Shown: in pieces, positions 31,955 to 47,831 of the stretch
How the letters are laid out: each line of letters begins with the position of its first letter
How positions within the stretch are numbered: position 1 is the first letter of the stretch
Origin: Balamuthia mandrillaris
Taxonomy: Eukaryota > Discosea > Longamoebia > Balamuthiidae
Length of the DNA: 64,000 nucleotides
Assembly (NCBI GenBank): GCA_031835245.1
Contig: JAVKOQ010000018.1
Span: 315,001-379,000 of the forward strand
Direction of reading: 5' to 3'
Translations under genes and position numbers: made by a program
Notes under the pieces: model-generated
Database searches by the model: none
What the model saw: the letters and a program-made list of their open reading frames with translations, nothing else
Told to the model about the DNA's origin: nothing

Positions 31955-34790
31955 TTAACCAAACATTTTCGCATAGACCTTCTTTTGCTGCTGCACCTGT
32001 ATCTGAATGGCTTTGTTCACTCGGGCCAGCTCCTTCTTGATGGCCGCGTCGTTCGGCTCCAACGCGGAGGCTGCCTGCAGGTCCTCCTTGGCCTTGTCCC
32101 ATTGCTTTAACTCTGCAAAGGATTGACCCCTACGGAAGAGCGCTTTGGCGTTCTTCTCGTTGAGCTCCAGGGCTTTGGTGCAGTTGTGCACGGCCTCCTC
32201 GAAGCGCTTGAGCTTGATGCAGCAGATGGCGAGGTTGCTGTAGCAGGAAAGCTTGAGGGCCTCCATCTCCTCCTTTTGTTTGGGGGTGGCGTCGTACATC
32301 TCCAACAAGTAACGAATGCCCTGTTGTGCGTTGCGTTTTGGTATTTGATGTCAGTTCGTTTATGAGAGAAGCTCTAAGAAGCACAGAGAAGGAAAAATCT
32401 ACCTCTCCATAGCAACGAGCCGCCGACTCGTAGTCAAACTCCTTGAAAACGATGTTTCCATGGTTCTTCTTCTTGGCGGCCGCCTCCAACTTTTGTTTGT
32501 TGGTTCTTGGCTGCTTTTCCTTGTCGCCTTGTTGTTGTTGGAGCAATTGTTGAGCGGCCGCTTGCTCTGCCTCTGCTTTTTTGCGCTCTTCCTCCAGTTC
32601 GTTCAAGCGTTGATGGAGCTTTGGATAGGAATCAGAGTGAATGAGGGATTGCAGCTCGGCCAGTTTGTTGGTGAACAAGTCAAAGTCGCCGTCTTCCTTG
32701 TTATCTTCGACCCAATCGCGAAACTCGTCCAACTTGTTCGTGAGAGAGCCTTTTTCCTAAGATGAAAACGAGACAGTGTTAATGCAAGAGGGAAGGAAAA
32801 GAGAAAACTAAAGGAACAAGCAAGCATAATACAGCAAACAGCAAAAAGTGAAAAAACCAACCTCAGAGGTGAGATAAGGATCAAAGCTTGGATCGCTGCA
32901 ATACCCCTTCATACGATAAATCAAACTTTCCAATTCGTTGATCTTGTGTTCAGTGGCGATAACGAGTTCGTCCTGTCGTCTCATCTCCTCTTCCTTTTGG
33001 ATAGATGCAGCGATTTGTTCTTCTGCGAGGCCGCTGATTTCCTTCTCTAGTTCTTGTTGTTGTTGGCCCGCCTCTTCGACTTCATAGTGTAGGTTCACTT
33101 CTGGGCTGAGGATAGCAGCCTGTTTATTATTTGTTTGGTGTTACGTTTAGCATGCACATTAAAAGCAGACGAAAAATGAAGGAAAAGAGAACCATCAAAG
33201 CAGAACCGATGGCAACAGAGCCAGCACTGTTCAACGTACGAGAAACATCCTTGTTGCTCTCCTGAAGATGAGGAAGTGCTGCTTTGATGGAGGCTTGAAC
33301 GGCCGGAATACATGTGCCTCCTCCAACAATCTCAACTGAGTGCAACTGTTCAACCGACTCCAGTTTTGCTTCAGACAATGTGCGTTGAATGGCGGCTGTG
33401 ATCCTATCTGTCACTTCTTTGCAGAGTTCTTCCATCTTTGCACTATATATCGTTTTTCGTTTTGTTCGTTCAGTTTAAGAACGAAGAACAACAAGGAATA
33501 AAAATAAAAACAAAAGTAAATAAGTTACCGAGAGATCTTCGCCCTAAAATCAGCATCTTCGATGTTTTCCGCCTCAAACATGGCCTCATCGATGGTGCTC
33601 AACACTTTCTTCGTTCTTTCAGCTGCGTGTAACAGCTTCGACAGGTAACGTGCGCTACGGAACACGTCCACGCCCCTCTTTTGCTTCAGCTCTTCAGCAA
33701 AATGCCGAACGAGACAAAAGTCGATCTCACGAGCGCCAGCTCGTTCATCGCTAATGGAAGCCAAGACGTTCATCTTCTTTCTCGGAGTGAACTCCACGAG
33801 TTGAACGTTCAAATAGGAGTGACCCATGTCCACGAATAACACTTTGGTTGTGTCAGTGGCTTCACCTTCTTCAGCAGGCTTTTGTTGCTCGGTGGGGGCT
33901 GTTGTAGAATCTTTTGTTACTGGGCGAAGTTCTACACGAGAGAAGCCATAACATAGTGCCACTTTTCAAGAATACAAAAGTTAGAAGTGAAACTGAAGAA
34001 TGACAATTGAGAAGAGTAGGTTACCAGCAGTGCTCTCGTTGATGACTTTCAGAACGGGGATTTGAGCAATGGCACAAGCGTCCAACAACGCCCTTCTAGC
34101 CTTGGCATCAAACTCGTTCGGCACAGCGACAACACATCCATTGATCTTGCTCTTCTCCTCTTCACCTTCCTTTACCTCTTCCTTCTTTTCGCCAGTTAAT
34201 GTTTCGGCGTTTCTGTTGGTGAACGAACGAAGCTGTTTCAACATCATCGCTGTTACTTCTTCTGGACGCAAAGTTTGCTGCTCTCCTCTGAACGATACTT
34301 CAAAAGCGAGTGAAGAAGAGTCATCCGAAGAAGCGATGCGGAAAGGCAACATTTCGAGCTCGGCGGTTGCTTCTTCTTTGCTCTTTCCAAGAAAACGTTT
34401 CATGGAGTGAAGCGTTTGTTGAGGAGCACGAACCAACTGCAACAAAGTAAGTAAGAAAGCAAAGAAGAATACAAGAGCGGAAGAGGAATGGATGCAGAAG
34501 AAGAGAGAGAAGAGAACATGAAGAGAAGAGCAGAGCAGAAGAATAGGAGAGAAGGAGGAAAAGCGAAGAGACAGTGAAGAACAAGCGTGAGCGACATGAT
34601 TGAAAAGAGAGAGAATGAAGTAAAGAGAGAAAGAGAGGGAGGGGAGGGAAGAAAGAGGGTGAGGAGAGAGAAGAGAGCACAAAGTCACATGTCAACTTAC
34701 GCTGTTCAACGCTTCCTCTCCGATAAACCGTCTTTTGTCACGGAACGAAACCACATTTCTACAAAAAGCAACGAGTCAAGAATAACGCTA

Positions 34791-34825
<35 letters not shown>

Positions 34826-35141
34826 TGACGAACGGAGTGACTTGATTGGCAAGATTGTTTTGGACGATAACCGGGAACATGTCTTGGTTGCGCGTCAAAG
34901 CGGCCACGCATTTGTTCGTGCCAAAGTCAAGACCAAGAAGCAGCGGCTCCGGCGGAGGTGGTAGCGAGGAGGAAGCCTCTTCTTTTACTTCCTCTTCTTC
35001 GGCGACTCCGTTGGGAGCGGATGCCTCAGCCGAGGCATCATCGGCCGATGGAGTGACTACATCCATTGGCTGCGGAGCAGTTTGCTGTTGTTGTGGCTCG
35101 GAAGAACTGTCTGACACTGACTTGTCGGAAGTGGCGTCCAT
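31955..35141 (-). CDS. Hsp110-type ATPase with helical lid and C-terminal TPR domain, lacking the beta substrate-binding domain
   Basis: Eight exons (34834-35141, 34701-34758, 34025-34436, 33529-33961, 33193-33442, 32862-33119, 32403-32756, 31955-32320) close in phase and give 812 residues. Residues 1-66 are acidic/Gln-rich. The ATPase runs from GLDFGTNKCVAALTR (70) through FIGEEALNSL, VAVPNEFDAKARRALLDACA, VLFVDMGHSYLNVQLVEF and EIVGGGTCIPAVQ. It ends GSALMAAILSP near 490, which resembles Hsp110 more than canonical Hsp70. The expected beta-sandwich is missing: the chain passes straight to helices resembling the lid (LESLIYRMKGYCSDPSFDPY, KLDEFRDWVEDNKEDGDFDL). Residues about 670-795 are three TPRs (LSCYSNLAICCIKLKRFEEA, AKALFRRGQSFAELKQWDKA). 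A nucleotide-exchange or adaptor role is inferred. Confidence 0.85.
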
Positions 35142-35795
35142 GTCGCTTGTTTCTTCGTTACGTGTCTCTCTTTTCCCTCTCCCACTTAGCTTTGGCTTAT
35201 CGATAGGCGTTCCTTTTTTGCCGACAATATATCGAATATTTGCTCCTATTTGGAAAAGTTGTGCAGCAATGTTATTTCAATTTTTCAGACGTATCGACAC
35301 AAAAATGTGCGGCATGCTGTCGACAAATTCCCAATTTCTTCAAAGATGTAGAAATTTCGTCTAAATTCTTGCTTTTCTGATATAAACCTAATAAAGCAAT
35401 AAAACTACATTTAAGGCAAAGTTTAGCAAATTAGCTGAAAGCACAGATCCTTTTGTTTCCGTCAAATGCTTCGGAATTTTCACGCATTTGGTGCATTTTT
35501 GAATAGCACGTTGCGTTACAGCATGCCCGTTTAGTCCATTCTATTCTTTTGTTGTCTTTCTTCCGTGGGAACAGCCTATATTCTCTTTTTTCGACTATAG
35601 TCGTACCCTAACAACGGGACAACGCGTAAACCATCTGACTTTGTAAAACATTATCAACGTATCCAGTGAAGCGGTTGCTTGACGCCCATCAGTTTCCACT
35701 TTGTTCCTTTTCTTTCCCGCCCTATCAACCTTTTCTTTCTTTTTCTTTTCTCCAACTCTGCAACAAACAACGTTACAGCAGCGTTACACTCACCC
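35142..35795. other. Intergenic stretch between divergent chaperone and H-NOX genes
   Basis: It is AT-rich with no supported coding frame. It should hold both promoters. A hairpin-like TTTTCGACTATAGTCG occurs near 35588-35603; its function is unknown. Confidence 0.5.
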
Positions 35796-38700
35796 ATGTA
35801 CGGGCTTATACTTTCAGTGTTCCGGGACCTGCTCCTGAAGCAACACGGGGAGGACCAATGGATAGAGGTCTGCCGTCAGGCCAAGACCATCTCCAGCTTC
35901 GAGGAGGAGGAGCCTTACCCTGACGCCTGGCTTTATCAGCTGGCTACCGCTGCCTCCGAGGCAAGTACATCCACAACCCGTTATAACAGCCGTTTTGTTG
36001 ATAAACCCAAAAAAACAAAAACAATAAACAGCTTTTGGACATATCCGTGCCGGAGCTGCTTGAAGCATTGGGATACTATCTCATCGAATACATCTTGAAA
36101 ACGGTAAACACAACAACACTTTACAACAAAGAAAACAAGATAGAGTAACGTTTGATTTTTATTTATTTTTCGAACAGGACTACAGCAAACTGTTGAACCT
36201 TGCCGGCAAAACTTTGCCCGAGGTCTTGAACAACATCAACCGCATGCACGGTAGCCCCTCCGTTTCTCCTTTGTTTTTTTTCCCCCTCCTCAACATCCTC
36301 GGTCTTCTTTCTCTAACAAAAAAAAAAACAGGTCATCTTAAAGCATCACCACTTCATCAGGTACTATTTTTTGTTTTCAAAGGTTATCTAGTCCGTTTTG
36401 CTTCAGAATGACTTATTCTTTGGTTTTTTTCCCCATCCGTACATATAACGTCGTTATAGATGTCGCCTCCGACATTTCGGTGCACACAAGAGAAACCAAA
36501 CAGGCTGCGCTTGCATTACATTCCTGGCGTGGCCTCCAGAGTAGCTCTGGCACCCCTCGTTATTGGTTTCTCTCTTTCTCTCTCTCTCTCTATGTCAGAT
36601 GCACTAACTCTCTTCTTTCAACAAAACAGGAATCGTGAAAGGTCTTGCGGAACGCTATCTCAACCTCGACCACTTAACCGTCAAACAAAAACGGTTCAAG
36701 GAGAAAGGGGACGACCACGACGAGTTTGTCGTCCGCTGGAAAACTCCCTCTCTGTCCAAAGACGCTGCGCTCAACAGCGGTTCCGACAAGTCTGTCAGTT
36801 CGGAAAACAGTTTCCCGTTGGTGCATGGACTCTCTCCTTCTTCTCTGGACGAAGCCTTTCCATTTCACATTGTTTTCAACAAGAAACTGGAGATAGTACA
36901 AATGGGAAAGGTTCGTTTGCTTCTTACTCTTCTTCAGTGTTTTGTGTGAACATTCTCTAACTTAAATGCCAGTCGTTAGCTAAGCTGATCCCAGCTGAGA
37001 AAGGAGACTCTCTATCGTCTTTCTTCACCTTGGACAGACCATCTACGGCCTCCTTCAGCTCTTGGAGTTCGCTTTGCAAGCACTGCAAGACTCAGTACTT
37101 TCAGTTGCTTCACAAGTATGACCACTCCAAAGACTTTATCCTCAAAGGACAGGTAACCATTCTCTTTCGTCTCTTAGTTCTCCCTCCTTCGTTTCATCTT
37201 GTTATTTATACCTCTTCGCAACTTGATAGATGTTATGGAACGAAAAAGAAGATGTAATGTGCTTTGTTGGCTCGCCATTGTTGGAGCGTATTGAGGATGC
37301 CTCCTACTTTGGGCTGAGTATGTCAGACTTTGCATTACACGATAACTCTACCTCCATTCTGCTCATGCACAGCACCTCTCCTAGCGGAACAGAGGACAGG
37401 ATTTCCTTCGAAGGTCTGTTGGCTTCTTGTGTTGATAAATGTTCTTGTTCTTGTTCTTCATCTGTTTCTTCTTCTTTGTCTTATTCTTACGTATTGTAAA
37501 TATCAGAACCTCTTTCGCCAAGATCAGAAGACTATGAACGGAAGCGAAACGTATTGAAAACATGGTTCGATTCCAAACTTTCTTCAAACGAAACAACAGA
37601 GACAACCACAAAGAAAAAAAAGCGAAGTTCGCGACGATCTAAAAGACTATCGCATGTTCTTCATTGTTCGTTCCTCCTCTTCATTATCCTCCTCCTCTCG
37701 CTCTCTCGTTCTCTGTGTCTCTTTCTTGGTTTCATTGCTGATCATTGGCCCGTTATCTGTTTCATTACAGCTATACAATCTCATGTCTCTTCCAACGAGA
37801 AGAACGAAGTTGGAGGAGGCTCTACCATATGTTTCTCCTCCAAAGGGCGTTCACGTTCAGCTTCACCATCGTTTGACGTCTCAATGGATGAACTATCTCT
37901 GTCATCCTCGACCTCTTCCCCCAACTCCCCCTCCTCCTCTTCTACTTCTTCTTCATCTTCTTCTGCTCCTTCATCCGCTCGTTCTCCTTCTCCATCATCA
38001 TCAGCTTCTCATCGTATTTATAATGCATTCTACCAGCTGTTGATTGAGGATGGATGGAGCGGATATCCTCTCATGAAAGCTTTGCTCACTCACATCATGA
38101 AGACACCCTCCACTCAAGTCGATCGCGTGTTTGATGCTGCGGTGAGCCTGCATAAACGTTCTGGAAACTTGATGTCGTTCTTGGAGGCATTGCTTATGCA
38201 AGATATAGGGCGCTCCACTAAAGGTACATTTTTCTACTCTTTACTTCGTCTCTGCTCTCTTCTTATCTTCATGCGTGTTAACGATATATAAACATAGAAA
38301 CGTTGTTAAGGAGTGACGGACCCTCTATAAAGGTGCTTCACGCGTTCGTCGAACAGGAAGCACAGTCCTACATCACCAAACTTGCCGAAAGCATGAAAGA
38401 GTGCATCGAAGGAAACAAGAAAAGCAACCTGCACATCGATACAGAACGACTTACCGACAAGAACATGTCTGAACACAATGCAAGGATACTTCTGGCAGTT
38501 GCTGAACGGTGGTTGAGGATTCTTTGCACCTCCGTTAACCATTGTCCGCCGTATGTTTTTCCCTCTGTCTTTCTTTCCACTTAATGCTGATGTTTTCAAC
38601 CTACAGTCCTTTGAGAAGACTGTTGAAACGTATAAGTGAAGAAGTGGCATTTAAATATCCGGACTTGAGCATTTCTGCTGTCGCCAACGTGCTGTTCTTC

Positions 38701-39240
38701 CGTTTCATAGGGCCTGTGCTCCTCACTCCTAAAATCGGCGAAGGTAAGTTTCTATCCTTTCATCCGCTCCTTCCAATTCTTCTCTTAACTTTTCTTTTGC
38801 TTTCGAACATGCAGAACGAGATCTGAAAAGTCAGAGAGCGCTGACGGTTGTATTCAAAGTGGTGCAATCGTTGGTCAACATGGTGGAGTTCCCAGAATCG
38901 GAGGATAATGCCATGAAGCTGTTCAACACGTTCTTGTCCACGGAGAACCACATGTACCTTCGAAACTTTGTGATAGCACTCATCGTATGTTTCTCCAGTC
39001 TCTCGCTTCTCTCCTATTTCTGTTGTTGTTTCGTGCCCTTCTGACTTTCATGCTTCAGGACGAAAGCAAGATTGTTGCAGCCGAAACGCAATGTTATGAC
39101 GACGTCATCGCAACGCCAAGAGGCGAGGCCACCGAAGAATGGATGAGATCCTCCATCTCCGTCATCAAGGATGCATTCCTTCAAAACATGGAGTTTCTTT
39201 GGGCCACATTCACTTCTGATCCACAATTGGTACCTTGCCC

Positions 39241-39271
<31 letters not shown>

Positions 39272-39347
39272 TCTCTAACCTTTGGATAAAAAGGGAACTT
39301 TGTTGCAACGCTTTATTGCCACCAGTCTCAACTCCATACGATGCTGA
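35796..39347 (+). CDS. H-NOX - HNOBA - RasGAP protein, copy 1 (predicted gas-sensing GTPase-activating protein)
   Basis: Fifteen exons: 35796-35960, 36032-36103, 36178-36250, 36332-36360, 36460-36565, 36630-36910, 36973-37152, 37230-37413, 37507-37665, 37771-38223, 38298-38550, 38607-38743, 38815-38984, 39059-39229, 39294-39347; 828 residues. Residues 1-200 are an H-NOX (heme-NO binding) domain starting MYGLILSVFRDLLLKQHG, with His103 in INRMHGHL at the position of the proximal heme ligand. The YxSxR heme-propionate motif reads Y133-I-P-G-V. Residues about 225-385 are HNOBA (EAFPFHIVFNKKLEIVQMGK, LKGQMLWNEKEDVMCFVG, YFGLSMSDFALHD). After a Ser-rich linker, residues about 500-800 are a RasGAP domain with Arg572 in TLLRSDGPS (arginine finger) and Arg684 in VLFFRFIGP. 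No cyclase domain is present. Intron 1 uses a GC donor. Confidence 0.9.
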
Positions 39348-39950
39348 ACCCTTTATAAAAAAAAGGCCGGCGCTTTGTTATTTAACTGAATTGTAAAAAT
39401 TAAAATAAGATCATTTTCAAAAAAAAAAAACGAGCATGAAAATAGAACCGAGCGTAACGTTTCCATTCCATCATCCCTTATCGCCGTTTTTGTTTTTTTT
39501 TGTTGCTCCGCATGACGTTCGAGTTTACACCCGATCACTTCTTATGTAGCAAAGAAATCGAAATTGCGTCACCCAATTTCGGAAGTTTCCGTAACCCTCT
39601 CCATACTTGGTAAGTACCTCAAATGCAGCACGCCAAACGGAAAGGGCACCTTACGGTCCTTGAATCCCATCGGAGAAGGCGGGTCCCTTGGACACCCCGA
39701 AGCCTTTGTCCGATGGAACCCCCCCCCGAAATCGTTACGAAATTAATCAATTAAGATATCAATTAAGATGAAACGATCTGTTATGTTCCGATTTTCTTTT
39801 ATCTTTCTCTCTTCTCATCTCAAAAAACAAACTGGTAACACCCAGACGTTTTTTTTTAAATTTTTTTTTAAACAAAAACACCTGCTCTCTCTTCTCTTCT
39901 CTTTTTTTTTGTTTTTCTTTGAAGAACAAAAAAAAGAAAAGAAACAAAGC
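39348..39950. other. Spacer between the tandem H-NOX-RasGAP genes
   Basis: It contains poly-A and poly-T runs but no supported coding frame. It must hold the terminator of copy 1 and the promoter of copy 2. Confidence 0.5.
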
Positions 39951-44002
<4,052 letters not shown>

Positions 44003-44249
44003 TTTTTTTTTATTATTTTATTTATTAATTATTGCAAATAAGATTATCTGTTTATCGTTTTTGTCAGACTTTTTTTTTTGAGAGGGACACGGAATGTCCG
44101 TTGGCCGAATGAATTCGAATAGCCCAACTCGGACATTATATGCCCGGTATGGTAGTTCTGCTCGGGAGAAAAATCTTAATTCCGACATAATTATTATCTG
44201 AAAGTGAAAAAATAGCGATAAGAAGAAAGATAAAGGTAACCAAGGAAAG

Positions 44250-47079
44250 ATGGAGGAAGAAACGGTCCTCCACTCTGCTCCTTCTTCCTTCTTTGCCGCT
44301 GCTTCTGGTTTAATAATAGCAACAACAAGCGGGTCCGGTTCCTCCACCCCTTCTTCTTCTTCTTCCGACGAACAAGGAGATGACAACAACATCGTGATTT
44401 ACACGGGCCATTTGGACCCGGCCTTTTGCGTGACCTTTGCCCTGATTTTCTTGTGTTTAGCGGTGGTGCAAGTCCTCCGCGGCGTCATCATTCGAGCCAA
44501 GGGCAAAAGCGTGCGGCAGTTCATGACCCGACTTTTGCTTTGTTTCACCGTTTTGAGCGCTCTTGGTAACTCCCCCATCATTTCTTGCTACTTTTTTTTT
44601 GTTGATGACCATTCTTCTCTTTCTCTTTCTCTTTCTCTTTCTCTTTCTCTTTCTCTTTCTCTTTCTCTTTCTCTTTCTCTTTCTCTTTCTCTTTCTCTTT
44701 CTCTTCTCTTTCTCTCTCTCTTGTTTGTTCAACTTTCTTTCTTTAGTTTTACTCACCCGCTTGCTTTTCTTCCTGTGCGCGTTACAAACAAAAACAAAAA
44801 AAGTTCGGTCGGTCTTCTTCGCAACCATGCCAGCCCGTTTCGAGATGTCCATCTACTACCTGCTCTGGTGGATTCCCGAGTTCCTCAACATTGCCGCCTG
44901 CTTTCTCTATATCCGCCTCTGGCTGCGCACCTATGCCAGCGCCAGGCACGTGGGCGAGGTCTTCACCTTTCGTCGCGTGCGCCGCTGGCTCTCTCGCGTG
45001 CAGTACACCGCCATCGTGGGGTTGCTCGTCGGCCAGTTGGGCATATGGTTGGCCATGTTGGGGACCGGTCGGGAGCACTTCCCGCTCATCCAGAAGGTGG
45101 ACGTGATTTATCTGTGTTTCTGGGAGGCGGCCACGGTGCTGACCGCCTTTGTGGCGTTCCTCTCGGTGCATGTGGTGGTCTTTCGGCGGCGTCGCAGCTA
45201 TCGCCGTCAACTGCAGCGACAGCAGGCAGAGGACAAGCAACAGTTGATGATGGATGGAGAAGGAGAGGCAATGATGATGGAGGGGGATGGAGGGTCAATG
45301 TCGGAGGACCTGCCGTTTCCAGCTAATATTTCGAGAGTGGATGTGGTGTTGTTGTTTTGGTTAGCGGCGAGGAACTGGAGGTTGGTGGATACCATAGTTT
45401 GTGCAAAGATTGGAGATAAGCTCTCCACAATGAGTGCTTATTGGACATACATTGGACCGTTTTATTTTTGTTCGGAGTTTACTCCAGGAGCCTTGCTTAT
45501 CTTTAGCAAGGTTTTGGGTAACCTATTTTTTCCTTCTTTTCTTCGTTCTTCATTCTTCATTCTTGGTTCTTTCTTCTTCTGCTTCTTCTTGTTCTTCTTG
45601 TTTTTCTTCTTCTTCCTGTGCTTCTTGTTCTTCTTCTTGTTCTTCTTCTGCTTGTTCTTCTTCTTCTTCTTCTTCTTCTTCTTCTTCTTCTTCCCCTTCC
45701 TCTTCCTCCTTTCATACTCTCATGCACCATTTTTTTTCTCTACCCCACAGAGATGTTAGACCATGGAATGGTTCAATACCGTAAGATCCAAAAGGCAAAC
45801 GCCACAGGCAGCGGCAGCAACACCAAAACTAACTCCAACAGTTCTGGCAATGACATTTTTAGCTTGTTTCGCAGCAATTCCCACAACAAAAACACTCCTT
45901 GGAGAGGGGAAAGCATCGCCGACGAGACAACCGCGTTACTCTCTTCTGTTTCTGTCGATCCAGTTGTTAAAAATTGGATCATTCGTTATGATGACCTCGA
46001 AATGATTGAATTTTTGGGAGGTGGAGCCGGTGGTGAAGTTTGGAAAGCTGTTTACCAAGACAGCGTCGTGGCGGTGAAGAAGTTGAAGAAAGGATTGGTG
46101 GACAGCCCTCGTGACTTGGCAGACTTTTGCAGCGAGATGAAGATACTCAGCTCGTTAAGGCACGAGAACGTTGTGTCCTTTTACGGAGCATGCATCAATC
46201 CTCCTCACATTTGCATCATTTCGGAATACCTCCAACGAAAGAACCTAAGATCCGTGCTTCTGGACCAACGCCTGGAGCTCTCTTTGCCGCTTCGTATGGG
46301 CATGATGATCGACATGTGTAAGGCCTTGCGCTTCGTGCATTCCAATCGCATCATTCACCGAGACTTGAAGCCGGAGAACTTGATGATAGGCGCTCATTTC
46401 AACCTCAAAGTGGGAGACTTTGGGTCTGGCACCATCTCACCATTTGCTTCGGATTCCAAGAAGAGCGGGTATGCTCTCTCCATCGCTGGATCGAATATGT
46501 ACATGGCCCCGGAGGTTTACCAACGAAAGTATTCCTTTCCTGCTGATGTCTACTCTGCTGGCGTTATCTTTTGGGAGGTCTACACTCGTTCTCATATTTA
46601 TGAATACGGTCTTGGAATTGGTAAGTTTTGTCCTTGCTAAGTAGTTTTCTTTTCCGTGATTTGTTTTCCTATTCCCTTACAAAATCACCCACGCAGATGA
46701 AATCGTGGTCGAACGAAAGAGACCTCACATACCAAAAGACTGTCCTCCCGTTCTCAGCGACGTCATATCCAGAGCATGGGATCATGATCCCAAGTCACGG
46801 CCCACTTTCACAGAGATTCTAAAGCAGTTGAAGGCATGGCAAGCGGTTGGGTTCCGACAGGACTTTGCATCTAAGTTGCCAGCACCAGACGATGCAGCGT
46901 TTGAAACGGAGGATTCCGCTTCAGAGAGAGAAACGCGTTACCGAATGCCTTCACCTCCTCCTCGTGGTTCTCTCAACTTGGATATGGAAGAAGAGACTGA
47001 AGAAGACGAAGAAAACGAACGAAGAAGATCGTCACCCCCTCCTAAAGGTAAAGAAAAGAAGGTATCTTTTATGGTTTAA
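44250..47079 (+). CDS. TOM1/THH1-like seven-transmembrane receptor fused to a TKL-type protein kinase
   Basis: Four exons (44250-44565, 44804-45510, 45753-46620, 46697-47079) give 757 residues. The N terminus has a Ser-rich lead and then hydrophobic helices: FCVTFALIFLCLAVVQVLRG, SIYYLLWWIPEFLNIAACFL, AIVGLLVGQLGIWLAMLG, VIYLCFWEAATVLTAFVAFL and others. The order and the WWIPEFLN motif recall the THH1/TOM1/TOM3 family. The kinase domain (from about residue 430) is complete: FLGGGAGGEVWKA glycine loop, VAVKKLKK, HRDLKPENLM, VGDFGSGT and MYMAPEVY. It belongs to the tyrosine-kinase-like group by sequence style. The tail is acidic with PSPPPRGS/SSPPPKG repeats. It is predicted to be a membrane receptor signalling to Ser/Thr targets. 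Confidence 0.85.
44612..44712 (+). repeat. (TTTCTC)n microsatellite in receptor-kinase intron 1
   Basis: About seventeen TTTCTC hexamers lie on the coding strand between the donor at 44566 and the acceptor at 44803. Confidence 0.9.
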
Positions 47080-47277
47080 AACTGTTTTTGTTGAAAGACA
47101 AAGTCGCTTTATCATTTTCTTAGAGAGATAGAAGAGAGGAGAGAATAATTTCGTTCGTTTGAAGCACTTCTAAAGCAGAGCAGCTTCTTCAGACAAGGAG
47201 GAACAAAAGCTTTCACAGAGAGCAACACCTCTCCTTGGGTGTTGCGGAAGAGGGAGCACAGGGGGCTGTGCGTCAGG

Positions 47278-47538
47278 TTAAAGCTCAACGATGAGGGGAT
47301 CACCGGATGTGAAAGGGTGGGTAACAGCGCTTCGAGACCAAGGAATCGAACCAACGCGAGGAATTGTCGGGAGAATAGAGGAAGGAGAGGACGTTAGGAG
47401 AGGGCGTTGTTTTTGTTCTATTCCCCAGACAAAGGTGGGGTCCTCGTTGATCTGAGGGTTGAAGTCTAGGAAAAGCCAATCTTTGTTGTCTCGCTCGAGT
47501 TTGTTTTCCCGTTGACTATCATGTGTTGTCTCCCACAT
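47278..47538 (-). CDS. Possible small hypothetical protein
   Basis: A frame of 86 codons starts with ATG at 47538 and includes DNKDWLFLDFNPQINEDPTF and WGIEQKQRPLL, which is compositionally like a real protein. A second minus-strand frame (47112-47354) overlaps its end, so the gene may continue through an intron. I recognise no domain. The two flanking genes (a receptor kinase on plus, a receptor-like protein on minus) give no clue. It may be an artefact. Confidence 0.25.
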   Translation of the reverse strand: MWETTHDSQRENKLERDNKDWLFLDFNPQINEDPTFVWGIEQKQRPLLTSSPSSILPTIPRVGSIPWSRSAVTHPFTSGDPLIVEL

Positions 47539-47831
47539 TAAGCTTCACACCAAGCTAGCTTTTTGTTTGAAGGGAATGCCTTGTTTAGTGCTGGAGGTTC
47601 GACTATATGTTTCCTTGTTTTGTTGGTTATGTGGTAAAGCTGAAGTTATAGAAACAAGACCAACAAAGTGGCTGCATTGGCCATTTGCCCTTCGGTTGGT
47701 AACCTTTTGGCCATCCTGTTGGTCCATTTGGGAGAGTTTCTCATTTGATTAGCTTATCGACCAGTTCGGCCCTCATGCGTAACACAACAATTAAATAATT
47801 TATCTTCTTAACTCGGATGAGGAACAATCCA

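Noticed and set aside
47330-47360. GGTTCGATTCC on the minus strand, tRNA B-box-like
   Set aside because: No pairing T-stem, and it overlaps an open frame; no A box at a suitable distance.
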